NCBI GenBank assembly: GCA_003154255.1
Contig: PMCY01000073.1
Location: forward strand, 1-6,469
Source: Candidatus Aminicenantota bacterium
GTDB lineage: Bacteria; Acidobacteriota; Aminicenantia; Aminicenantales; UBA4085
Length of the DNA stretch: 6,469 nucleotides
Reading direction: 5' to 3'
The translations under genes were made by a program, and so were the position numbers. Shown piece by piece: positions 1-6,161 of the stretch (positions within the stretch are counted from its first letter, which is position 1; every line of letters begins with the position of its first letter). Under the pieces are notes generated by a model, which had not been told where the DNA came from, did no database searches, and saw only the letters and a list, made by a program, of their open reading frames with translations.

Positions 1-865
1 GCCCGTTCATGACCTCGGGGCCGAAATCGTCGCGGTCGAAAAGGAGCGAAGCGCCGAGATGGAACTTTCCCGTCGGCGTCGGTTGATAACCCCAGTTGTG
101 CGAGCCCGGGTTCGAGCGCAAAGTGTTCTGCCAGCTCGAAGGATAGCTGAAGCCGACCCGGCCGTCCGCGTCGGCGTCTTCGGCCGTCCCGATCCAGACG
201 GCCGGCTCGGCATTGGGATTCTTTTCGGGGTAGGTATGCAGGCCGAAGAAATTCATTTTCAGCTTGGGCAGCTGGGCCAGGATCGCCTGGTAGGTGTCCT
301 CGTTCCACCAATCCGGCCCCTCGGCGAAGTCGTGGAACGGCTGGATGCCGCGCCAGGGGAACAAGGGGCGGCCCGATTCGTCGAGATCGGGCATGCGAAA
401 GACGATCTTGTCGTCGGGAATGACGTCGCCTTCAAGATAGAAACGTACGCCCAGCTTCTCGGCAAAGGCATAGGCCGCGTAAAGAATACCCGGCCCGTCG
501 CCGCCCCCGATGAACAGGAATGATTCGCCGTTTTTTTTCAGGGTCTTGAGCCAATAATCCTCGGCCCCCAACTGGGGCGCTTTAGCCGGGGCGAAATTAT
601 CGAAAACGCCGGACGCCAACATGACGCCGGCTTTGTCGATGACCAGACCGGGCGCTTTGGCCTCGGCCAACGAGGCGATCGGTGTGATCGCCGCGAGTCC
701 TCCCGTCGTCGCATACAGATAGCGGCGGACTTCGGCGGCGGCCAGGCGCTCCAGGGCCGACGCATCTTTCGACAAATAGATGGGCGGGACCTTGGCGGAC
801 CGGGCGCAGGTCAGCGTGGCGATAAGGACGGTCAGAAGGACCAGGATCTTTTTGGCGTGCGTCAT
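1..865 (-). CDS. Secreted alpha-glucuronidase-like glycoside hydrolase (GH67/GH20-like N-terminal part), partial
   Basis: The frame runs from an ATG at 865-863 off the left edge with no stop, giving 288 N-terminal residues; the C-terminal part is missing. Residues 1-24 look like a Sec signal peptide (H3/K5/K6, hydrophobic stretch 7-18, cleavage near A21-A24). Cys20 sits in TLTC, a poor lipobox, so a lipoprotein is possible but not favoured. Residues about 28-155 resemble the alpha/beta domain that precedes the catalytic barrel in GH67, GH20 and related enzymes, including the IGGGDGPGILYAAYAFAEKL segment (119-138) followed by GVRFY (139-143). From about 169 (FPWRGIQPFHDF, then W186/W187 and KLKMNFFGLHTY at 201-212) the sequence fits the first strands of a TIM barrel. 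Known family members hydrolyse uronic-acid or amino-sugar linkages in polysaccharides; the substrate here is unknown, and catalytic residues probably lie beyond the edge. A Shine-Dalgarno (complement of 873-879) supports the start. Family assignment is from pattern memory. Confidence 0.72.
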   Translation of the reverse strand, partial: MTHAKKILVLLTVLIATLTCARSAKVPPIYLSKDASALERLAAAEVRRYLYATTGGLAAITPIASLAEAKAPGLVIDKAGVMLASGVFDNFAPAKAPQLGAEDYWLKTLKKNGESFLFIGGGDGPGILYAAYAFAEKLGVRFYLEGDVIPDDKIVFRMPDLDESGRPLFPWRGIQPFHDFAEGPDWWNEDTYQAILAQLPKLKMNFFGLHTYPEKNPNAEPAVWIGTAEDADADGRVGFSYPSSWQNTLRSNPGSHNWGYQPTPTGKFHLGASLLFDRDDFGPEVMNG

Positions 866-886
866 TCTTGAACTCCCTTGGGCCGT

Positions 887-915
887 ATTTTAGTCGGAGG
901 GCCAAGCCGCGTCAA
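887..915 (-). promoter_or_regulatory. Promoter of the glycoside hydrolase gene
   Basis: Read on the minus strand, TTGACG (910-915) and TAAAAT (887-892) are separated by exactly 17 bases. Each box matches the sigma70 consensus at five of six positions. The predicted start near 880 leaves a leader of only about 15 bases, with the Shine-Dalgarno (complement of 873-879) at its very 5' end. The call is from sequence only. Confidence 0.6.
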
Positions 916-933
916 ACCGGGCCGCGGAGTATT

Positions 934-962
934 TTGACAACGGGATACGGCCGGAATATCAT
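934..962 (+). promoter_or_regulatory. Promoter of the triple PsbP-like domain gene
   Basis: A perfect -35 box TTGACA (934-939) is followed after 17 bases by TATCAT (957-962), five of six matches to the -10 consensus. Transcription would start near 969-970, giving a leader of about 35 bases before the ATG at 1005. It lies back to back with the minus-strand promoter at 887-915, so the two genes may be regulated together. Confidence 0.65.
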
Positions 963-1004
963 GCCTGCAGAGAGATTCGCCGTGTTCGGAAGGGAGGAGA
1001 CGCC

Positions 1005-2684
1005 ATGAGATTCCATGTGCTTGTCATTCCGGCTGCCATGCTGGCCATCGCCGTTTCGGCCGCCCCGCAATTCGCGCCGACGGCCCAGGTCGCCACCCAG
1101 GGAGAAGAGATCACCTACGCCATGCCCCAAGGCTGGGTGATGCAGCCGGTCCAGGGCGGCGGACCGGAGATGAAAGCTCATTACGCCTTTTATTACCAAG
1201 GGATGCCATGCGGCGAGTTGTATCTGTACGGACAACCGTTGGCGGGCGCTCGGACGGTCGAACAAGTCTTCCAGGACGGCCTGGCCAAGGTCCGGCCGAC
1301 CCTGCCTTATTACCAGGCCCGGGGGACCCAGAAAATCAGTGTCGACGGGATGCCGACCATGGTCCATGAATTTGCCTACGCGCCCACGGGGGGAAACATA
1401 TGGTGGATCGCCCGCACCTACACAATGATCTCCGGATCCAGCGTCTATACGTTCTTCTTCCAGACGCTGCAGAATTATTTCCCCAGCGTCCAGCCGGCAT
1501 TCGCCGCGGTCATGGGGACCGTCAAGTCCAGCCCGAGACCCGCCCCGGTCCCATTCGCCGACACTCCGGCCAACAAAACGGCGGCCGTGACGGGCGGCGG
1601 ACTGACCGGCGACGACCTGGGGCTGAACTTTGAACTTCCCTCCGGCTGGCAATTGGCCGACGACCCGGCCGGGGCCAAGTATCGCCAATACGACGTCGGC
1701 GGCAGCCAGGTCGCCTCTCTATTCATCATCAAGGCCGACGAAACGGCGGGCCTGGCTTCGCTCTTCGGCGCGCCGACGGAATCGGCCGTCGAAGAGGCCT
1801 TGAACAACCGGATCGAGCGGGAGTTCAAGACCTACGCCAAGTACGCTCCCGTTTCCACCTTCAAGCGAAAGATCGCCGGCTACGCCGGAATCGTCCACGA
1901 CTTGAGTTTCGAAATCGGAGGCCGGCCCGTCGCCTATCGCTGGTGCGCTTTCGCCGTGCCCCGCAAATCGGATAAGCCCTCGGTTGTCGTCGCCCCCGAA
2001 GTTTTGCCTTTCGCCTTCATGACCACGATGCCGGAGCGGGCCGGCGAACTCCGTAAACAATGGGATGCGATCATCGATACCATGCGGCCCAAGGTCGCGG
2101 CCGTTCCGGTTCAAGCGACGGCCGCCGAGCCGACGGCGCAGGACACGCCGAAGCGCAACCCCGCTTGGGCCACTCCCCCGGCCAAAACGGACGGCGGCCT
2201 GCCGGCCCTGGTCGAAGACCAGCCCGAAGCGGGCCTCTATTCTGATCCTGTGGGCCGGTATAAGATCAAACTTCCCGATGGCGCCGTCCCCCAGAAAACC
2301 GAAGACAACGCGTCCTGGTTCGGAATGCCGGGGGCCAAAACGATCTTCATCATCCATAACTGCCGCGACGACGAGGCGGCCGCCGTCCTGGCCGCCCGCT
2401 TCGCGGCGGGGAAAAAGTCCGGCGGGACGCCGACCGTCCTGAACGTGGCCGGGCGGGAGGCCACGATCACGCTGTTTACGGCCAAGGACGCCGACGGCGA
2501 GAACCTGGCCTGGGTGGTGGCCTCCTACAAAGGCGCGGGCCTGCTCATCGCCATCAACCTGCCGGCCAAAGACTACGCGGGGGCCCAGGCCTGGATCGGC
2601 GGCCTGCTGCGCGGGGTCCGGTTCAGCGCCGAGTCGCCAGCGCCCGGATCATCGCGTCGACCTTCCGCTCCAGCGCGTCCTTGA
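1005..2684 (+). CDS. Secreted protein with three tandem PsbP/DcrB-like domains
   Basis: This gene encodes 559 residues. The ATG at 1005 is preceded by a strong Shine-Dalgarno AGGGAGGAG (991-999) with 5-base spacing. Residues 1-20 are a Sec signal peptide (R2, hydrophobic core 5-18, small residues at 18-20), so the product is probably periplasmic or secreted. Three segments share the same plan: an opening strand ending in a P-x-G turn (ITYAMPQGW 36-44, LNFELPSGW 207-215, YKIKLPDGA 419-427), a central beta region, and a closing helix before the last strand (about 163-173, 346-362, 525-540). This matches the Mog1p/PsbP-like fold of PsbP and DcrB proteins. The repeats are diverged; the third is shorter and lacks the W after its turn. 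Residues 363-411 form a Pro/Ala/Thr-rich linker. Family members act as small envelope or ligand-associated domains; no function can be assigned here. The last 20 residues are encoded antisense to the next gene. Confidence 0.82.
   Translation: MRFHVLVIPAAMLAIAVSAAPQFAPTAQVATQGEEITYAMPQGWVMQPVQGGGPEMKAHYAFYYQGMPCGELYLYGQPLAGARTVEQVFQDGLAKVRPTLPYYQARGTQKISVDGMPTMVHEFAYAPTGGNIWWIARTYTMISGSSVYTFFFQTLQNYFPSVQPAFAAVMGTVKSSPRPAPVPFADTPANKTAAVTGGGLTGDDLGLNFELPSGWQLADDPAGAKYRQYDVGGSQVASLFIIKADETAGLASLFGAPTESAVEEALNNRIEREFKTYAKYAPVSTFKRKIAGYAGIVHDLSFEIGGRPVAYRWCAFAVPRKSDKPSVVVAPEVLPFAFMTTMPERAGELRKQWDAIIDTMRPKVAAVPVQATAAEPTAQDTPKRNPAWATPPAKTDGGLPALVEDQPEAGLYSDPVGRYKIKLPDGAVPQKTEDNASWFGMPGAKTIFIIHNCRDDEAAAVLAARFAAGKKSGGTPTVLNVAGREATITLFTAKDADGENLAWVVASYKGAGLLIAINLPAKDYAGAQAWIGGLLRGVRFSAESPAPGSSRRPSAPARP
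1042..2628 (+). repeat. Three diverged protein-level repeats within the secreted protein
   Basis: The repeat units cover approximately residues 36-175, 204-362 and 412-541 of the 559-residue protein; only the extent, not exact borders, is supported. They are recognisable at protein level by the recurring LP-x-G turn, the central strands and the terminal helix, but not as DNA repeats. This indicates old internal duplication of a PsbP/DcrB-like domain. Secondary-structure reading is by eye. Confidence 0.5.
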
Positions 2685-3402
2685 AGGCCTCGACGGACGC
2701 CTCGAGCGTAGCCCGGAGGTGGTCCCGGACGAACATCGGCGCGCCGAAATGGACGCGGATGGTTCCCGGGATCATCCAGGGCAGCTGCGTCCCGAACAGG
2801 GCCAGGGGCGTCACCGGGACGTCGATCCCGTCCCGCACGCGCATGTCATAAGCGACCAGGGCCATGCCCCGGCCGAACGGTTTCATATAGGGGTTCTTCT
2901 CCGCCGGATCGACGCGGCCCCGCCCCTGCAGGGAGACAATGGCCCGGCCCCGCCGCAGATATTCCTCGCAGATGGCAATGGCCTCTTTCTTGCTGCCCAG
3001 CAGATCCACGGGAATGGCCCCCACCCGGGCGATGTTGGAAGAAATGTAATCGACGAACAACCACTTGTACGGATTGAGAATGAAGTTGAGGAAATCGCCG
3101 ATCCGGCCCATGTGGCGGTGCAGGTGTTTCTTGACCAGGAAGTTGAATTCGGGCCGGGTGAAGAGCTGCTTGTTGGCGTTAAAGAAGATCGGGCGCGGGA
3201 CGGTCCAAAAAAGCGTGGAGACATCCTTGTAGGCCCCGCAGTGGTTGCCGATGAGAATGCTCGGCCCGCGCCGGACGAAGTTCTCCGCGCCAAGGACCTC
3301 GATCGTTTTGCCGGCCAGGACGATTTTCCCGATGCGGTTGATCATGGGCACAAAACGGCGCAATTCCTTTTCATGATCGTACTCGGGCCTGGGCTTGCGC
3401 AT
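2623..3402 (-). CDS. Divergent PlsC-like lysophospholipid-type acyltransferase
   Basis: This gene encodes 259 residues, a normal length for single-domain 1-acylglycerol-3-phosphate acyltransferase relatives, which transfer acyl chains from acyl-CoA or acyl-ACP at the inner membrane face. Block I is recognisable as ILIGNHCGAYKD (49-60), but the usual H-x4-D is H54-x5-D60. Block II corresponds to IARVGAIPVDLL (124-135). Block III, normally FPEGTR, reads VSLQGRGRV (156-164), with Gln159 where Glu is expected; it is followed by MKPFGRGMALVA (173-184), the usual downstream lysine-glycine region. Block IV is VPVTPLALFG (195-204). Hydrophobic stretches at about 105-120 may touch the membrane. The altered motifs make a different acceptor, different chemistry or lost activity possible. 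The Shine-Dalgarno is weak (AAGG two bases before the ATG), so Met20 is an alternative start. Its 3' end overlaps the upstream convergent gene by 62 bases. Confidence 0.8.
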   Translation of the reverse strand: MRKPRPEYDHEKELRRFVPMINRIGKIVLAGKTIEVLGAENFVRRGPSILIGNHCGAYKDVSTLFWTVPRPIFFNANKQLFTRPEFNFLVKKHLHRHMGRIGDFLNFILNPYKWLFVDYISSNIARVGAIPVDLLGSKKEAIAICEEYLRRGRAIVSLQGRGRVDPAEKNPYMKPFGRGMALVAYDMRVRDGIDVPVTPLALFGTQLPWMIPGTIRVHFGAPMFVRDHLRATLEASVEAFKDALERKVDAMIRALATRR

Positions 3403-3422
3403 GACCTTACTTTTTGGGGCCT

Positions 3423-3451
3423 ATTCTATGCGGAACGCCCCGCCTTGTAAA
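3423..3451 (-). promoter_or_regulatory. Promoter of the acyltransferase gene
   Basis: On the minus strand TTTACA (3446-3451) and TAGAAT (3423-3428) are spaced by 17 bases, each with five of six matches to the sigma70 consensus. The predicted start near 3416 gives a leader of about 14 bases. The -35 box overlaps the candidate -35 of the divergent iadA promoter. Confidence 0.5.
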
Positions 3452-3474
3452 TCGCCGGACGGCTGTGCTAACGT
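3445..3474 (+). promoter_or_regulatory. Candidate promoter of the iadA operon
   Basis: TTGTAA (3445-3450) and TAACGT (3469-3474) are 18 bases apart. The -10 is a poor match, but it is preceded by TGC, which would act as an extended -10. The start would fall near 3481, about 24 bases before the GTG. It is weaker than the other promoters in the window, which suggests low basal or activator-dependent expression. Confidence 0.33.
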
Positions 3475-3504
3475 GGAGTCCGAATCCCGACCGGGAGGTT
3501 TCCC

Positions 3505-4686
3505 GTGGCCCTGCTCATCCGTCGCGGAACGGTCTTCGGCCCGCATCCCTTGGGCGTCCGTGATGTTTTCATCGCCGGCGGCCGGATCGAGGCGATCGCC
3601 CCGCCGGGAGCGATCGAGACGCGCGGCCTGGACGTCGACGTCATCGAGGCCGAGGGAAAATCCGTTCTACCCGGGCTCATCGATCCGCACGTTCACATCC
3701 TGGGCGGCGGCGGGGAAGGCGGTCCGGCCACGCGCGCGCCCGAGATCGGCGTCGAAGATATCGCCGGGAGCGGCGTGACCACGGTTATCGGCTGTCTCGG
3801 CACGGACGGCGTCACCCGCCACATGGCCTCGCTCCTGGCCAAAGCCAGGGCCCTGGAGATCGAAGGCGTCTCGACCTGGCTGTTTGCCGGCTCCTACGAA
3901 CTCCCGGTGAGGACGATCACCGGCAGCGTCCGCTCCGATCTCGCGCTCATCGACAAGATTGTCGGCGCCGGCGAGATCGCCCTGTCCGACCACCGCTCCA
4001 GCCAGCCGACTTTCGAAGACATCGCCAAGCTGGCCGCCGAATGTCGTGTCGGCGGGATGCTCGGGGGCAAGGCGGGCGTTCTGCACATCCATCTCGGCGA
4101 CGGGGCGCGGGGATTCGCCTATTTGTGGCGCCTGATGAAGGAGACCGAAATTCCGCCGGGCCAGATCGTCCCCACCCATGCCAACCGCAGCCGCCGGCTT
4201 CTCGACGAGGCCGTCGAATACGTTCGTGCCGGCGGATTCGCCGATCTGACCGCGGGCATCGATCCCGAAGAGGATCGTGACGATGATGTCAGCGTCGAAA
4301 CGGCCGTCCGGCTGGCCCTGGAACGCGGCGCCCCGCTGGCCCGTTTCACCGTCAGCTCGGACGCCAACGGGAGCATGCCGCGATTCGATGCGTCGGGCGC
4401 CCTGATCGGACTGACGATCGCCACCCAGCGGACGCTTCTCCTCAAGTTTCGTTCGCTGGTTCGCCGCGGCATCCTGGGGCTGGACCAGGCGGCCGCGCTC
4501 TTCGCCGCCAATCCGGCCGGGATCTACAAGCTCCCCGGCAAGGGTGTGCTGGAACCCGGCGCCGACGCCGACCTTATCGTGTTCGATGCGGGGCTCGAAC
4601 TGACCGACGTGATCGCCCGCGGTCGCCAGCTCATGCGCGGGGGGCGGTTGCTCGTCCGCGGCACGTTCGCCCATCCCGCCGATTGA
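3505..4686 (+). CDS. iadA: Isoaspartyl dipeptidase (beta-aspartyl peptidase), metallo-amidohydrolase family
   Basis: The 393-residue product is close to the roughly 390 residues of E. coli IadA. The GTG at 3505 has GGGAGG (3493-3498) six bases upstream, and the protein begins directly with the conserved N-terminal strand. IadA hydrolyses the beta-aspartyl bond of isoaspartyl dipeptides, which arise from damaged or aged protein, using a dinuclear zinc site in the cytoplasm. Conserved residues, matched to E. coli from memory, are H62 and H64 (HVH), E71 in GGGGEGGP, Y131, R164 in SDHRS, H196 in HIHLGD, H225 and R228 in THANR, and D286 and S290 in SSDANGS. The exception is the metal-bridging carbamylated lysine (E. 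coli K162), which aligns with Glu157 after a one-residue insertion. Related amidohydrolases can use glutamate as the bridging ligand, so activity is still likely. The carrier gene starts 21 bases downstream, indicating an operon. Confidence 0.95.
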   Translation: MALLIRRGTVFGPHPLGVRDVFIAGGRIEAIAPPGAIETRGLDVDVIEAEGKSVLPGLIDPHVHILGGGGEGGPATRAPEIGVEDIAGSGVTTVIGCLGTDGVTRHMASLLAKARALEIEGVSTWLFAGSYELPVRTITGSVRSDLALIDKIVGAGEIALSDHRSSQPTFEDIAKLAAECRVGGMLGGKAGVLHIHLGDGARGFAYLWRLMKETEIPPGQIVPTHANRSRRLLDEAVEYVRAGGFADLTAGIDPEEDRDDDVSVETAVRLALERGAPLARFTVSSDANGSMPRFDASGALIGLTIATQRTLLLKFRSLVRRGILGLDQAAALFAANPAGIYKLPGKGVLEPGADADLIVFDAGLELTDVIARGRQLMRGGRLLVRGTFAHPAD

Positions 4687-4696
4687 ATCCCTCTTC

Positions 4697-4704
4697 GAGG
4701 TGAG
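4697..4704 (+). promoter_or_regulatory. Ribosome binding site of the NhaC-family gene
   Basis: GAGGTGAG lies in the 21-base gap after the iadA stop (4684-4686), four to seven bases before the ATG at 4708 depending on the pairing. It fixes the start of the carrier and supports independent translation within a shared transcript. No promoter-like sequence fits in this short gap. Confidence 0.7.
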
Positions 4705-4707
4705 TCC

Positions 4708-6141
4708 ATGACCGCCCCATCCGCCGCTCCGGCTGCGCGCCCTCCGCGGCGCCCGGTCCCCTTCGGCATCGCCGTCCTTCCCCTGATCACCGTGGCCATT
4801 CTCCTGGGGATCGGATACGGCGTGTACAAAATCAAGCCGCAAGTGCTCCTCATCGCGGCGGCCTTGCTGACGGGCGGGCTGGGGGCGGCCCTCAAATTCA
4901 CATGGGCCGAGATGGAGCAGGGCATCGTCGAGAGCATCCGCAAAGCCATGCCGGCCATCCTGATCATGCTGACCGTCGGCGTCCTGATCGGGTCCTGGAT
5001 GGCCAGCGGCACGATCCCCATGATCATCTATTACGGATTGAAGCTTATTTCGCCCCAATTCTTCCTGGTGACGGCCTGCTTTGTCTGCAGCATCACGGCC
5101 CTGGCCACCGGCACATCCTGGGGAACGATCGGCACGGTCGGCGTCGCCTTCATCGGCATCGCCATGGGCCTGGGCGTTCCGCTCGGGCCGGCGGCGGGTG
5201 CGATCGTCTGCGGCGCTTACTTCGGCGACAAGATGTCTCCCTTCTCGGACATCCCCAACCTGGCCGCGGTCACGGTCGGGGCCAACCTCTTCGACCACAT
5301 CAAGCACATGATATGGTCGGCCGCACCCGGGTGGCTCCTCAGCCTGATCGTCTTTTTCTTCGTCGGCTTGCGCTCCGGAGGAAAGTCGATCGACTCGCCG
5401 GCCATGACCCTCATCCTGGAGACGCTGAAGAAAAGCTTCCGCTTCAACGTCGGACTCCTCCTGCCCCTGCTGATCGTTTTCTATCTGGCCTTCACCAAGC
5501 GGCCGACCATCCCCGGGATGCTTATGTCCGCGGTACTGGCCGCAGTCTTGGCCCTGATTTTTCAACACGAATCCGTGGTCCGCATCGCCGCGGCGGTGAA
5601 CACCGGCTACCCGGCCCGCACCGGCGTCGAGATCGTGGACAAGCTCCTGGCGCGGGGCGGACTGATGAGCATGATGGAAACCCAGCTTGTGGCCTTCACC
5701 GCCTTCGCTTTCGGCGGAATTATGCAGAAGACGGGAATGCTGGCCGTGATCCTGGACCGGGTCATGGCCCTGGCCCGCCGGACGGGAAGCCTGGTTACGG
5801 TGACGATCGGCTCCTGCCTGGCCACGGCCCTGGTGACGGGCAGCTCGTATCTGTCGGTCATCCTGCCGGGCGAATTGCTCGCGCCGGCCTACCGGAACAG
5901 GGGACTGGCGGCCAAGAACCTGTCGCGGATCATCGACGAATGCGGCGGGATCATGGTGCCGCTCATCCCCTGGAGCATGGCCGGCGTGTATATTGCCGGG
6001 GCCCTGGGCGTCCCGGTTCTGTCTTATCTGCCCTGGGCCATCGGCAATTATGGGGCGATCATGATCCTGGCGGCCTACGGATTTACCGGGTTCACCATGT
6101 CCCCCAGAATCAGGGACGACGAAACTCAGGCCGGATCCTGA
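4708..6141 (+). CDS. NhaC-family Na+/H+ antiporter-type membrane carrier
   Basis: This is a 477-residue polytopic inner-membrane protein, near the usual 460-480 residues of the NhaC family, which includes Na+/H+ antiporters and the malate-2H+/Na+-lactate antiporter MleN. A cytoplasmic Pro/Ala/Arg-rich N-terminus (1-17) precedes about ten or eleven hydrophobic segments, for example near 19-40, 45-62, 80-98, 117-133, 141-168, 205-221, 248-262, 270-285, 326-345, 362-385 and 414-435. Family signatures are clear: GTSWGT (135-140), GAYFGDKMSPFSD (169-181), TGSSYLSVILPGEL (377-390) and RIIDECGGIMVPLIPWS (407-423). These carry conserved acidic and polar residues probably involved in ion binding (D174, D181, E389, D410, E411). 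It lies in an operon behind iadA, so it may carry aspartate-related solutes or peptides, or simply exchange Na+ for H+. The substrate cannot be read from the sequence. Its last 24 bases form part of a terminator. Confidence 0.92.
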   Translation: MTAPSAAPAARPPRRPVPFGIAVLPLITVAILLGIGYGVYKIKPQVLLIAAALLTGGLGAALKFTWAEMEQGIVESIRKAMPAILIMLTVGVLIGSWMASGTIPMIIYYGLKLISPQFFLVTACFVCSITALATGTSWGTIGTVGVAFIGIAMGLGVPLGPAAGAIVCGAYFGDKMSPFSDIPNLAAVTVGANLFDHIKHMIWSAAPGWLLSLIVFFFVGLRSGGKSIDSPAMTLILETLKKSFRFNVGLLLPLLIVFYLAFTKRPTIPGMLMSAVLAAVLALIFQHESVVRIAAAVNTGYPARTGVEIVDKLLARGGLMSMMETQLVAFTAFAFGGIMQKTGMLAVILDRVMALARRTGSLVTVTIGSCLATALVTGSSYLSVILPGELLAPAYRNRGLAAKNLSRIIDECGGIMVPLIPWSMAGVYIAGALGVPVLSYLPWAIGNYGAIMILAAYGFTGFTMSPRIRDDETQAGS

Positions 6142-6161
6142 TCAGTCTTCGTCTTTTTTTT
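6118..6161 (+). terminator. Rho-independent terminator of the iadA-carrier operon
   Basis: The stem pairs GACGAA (6118-6123) with TTCGTC (6148-6153), ACT (6124-6126) with AGT (6144-6146), and CAGG (6127-6130) with CCTG (6137-6140), around a six-base loop (6131-6136). Bulges are C6147 and 6141-6143. Eight T residues (6154-6161) follow directly. The 5' arm lies in the carrier's coding sequence and the 3' arm and T-tract in the end of the convergent small gene. It lacks a T-tract on the other side, so it should work only for plus-strand transcripts. Confidence 0.7.

Noticed and set aside
59..523. A 154-codon plus-strand open frame at the left end
   Set aside because: It is antisense to the glycoside hydrolase, whose frame stays open for 288 codons with signal peptide and domain features.
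801..812. Possible lipoprotein signal (Cys20) in the glycoside hydrolase
   Set aside because: The residues before Cys are T-L-T, with Thr at -1 and Thr at -3, which poorly fits the lipobox; a normal Sec cleavage a few residues later fits better.
912..1688. A 258-codon minus-strand open frame opposite the PsbP-like gene
   Set aside because: It is low-complexity, Gly/Arg-rich, has no recognisable domain, and lies antisense to a gene with a promoter, ribosome binding site and signal peptide.
2719..3450. A 243-codon plus-strand open frame opposite the acyltransferase
   Set aside because: The minus-strand reading carries acyltransferase motifs; this frame shows none, lacks a good ribosome binding site, and runs through the divergent promoter region.
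3667..5568. A 633-codon open frame on the minus strand
   Set aside because: It lies opposite iadA and the carrier, both strongly recognised. Its translation is Gly/Arg/Asp/Gln-rich without domain character, as expected for the antisense of GC-rich codons.
6105..6161. Bidirectional use of the terminator
   Set aside because: There is no T-tract after the stem when read on the minus strand, so only plus-strand termination is supported.
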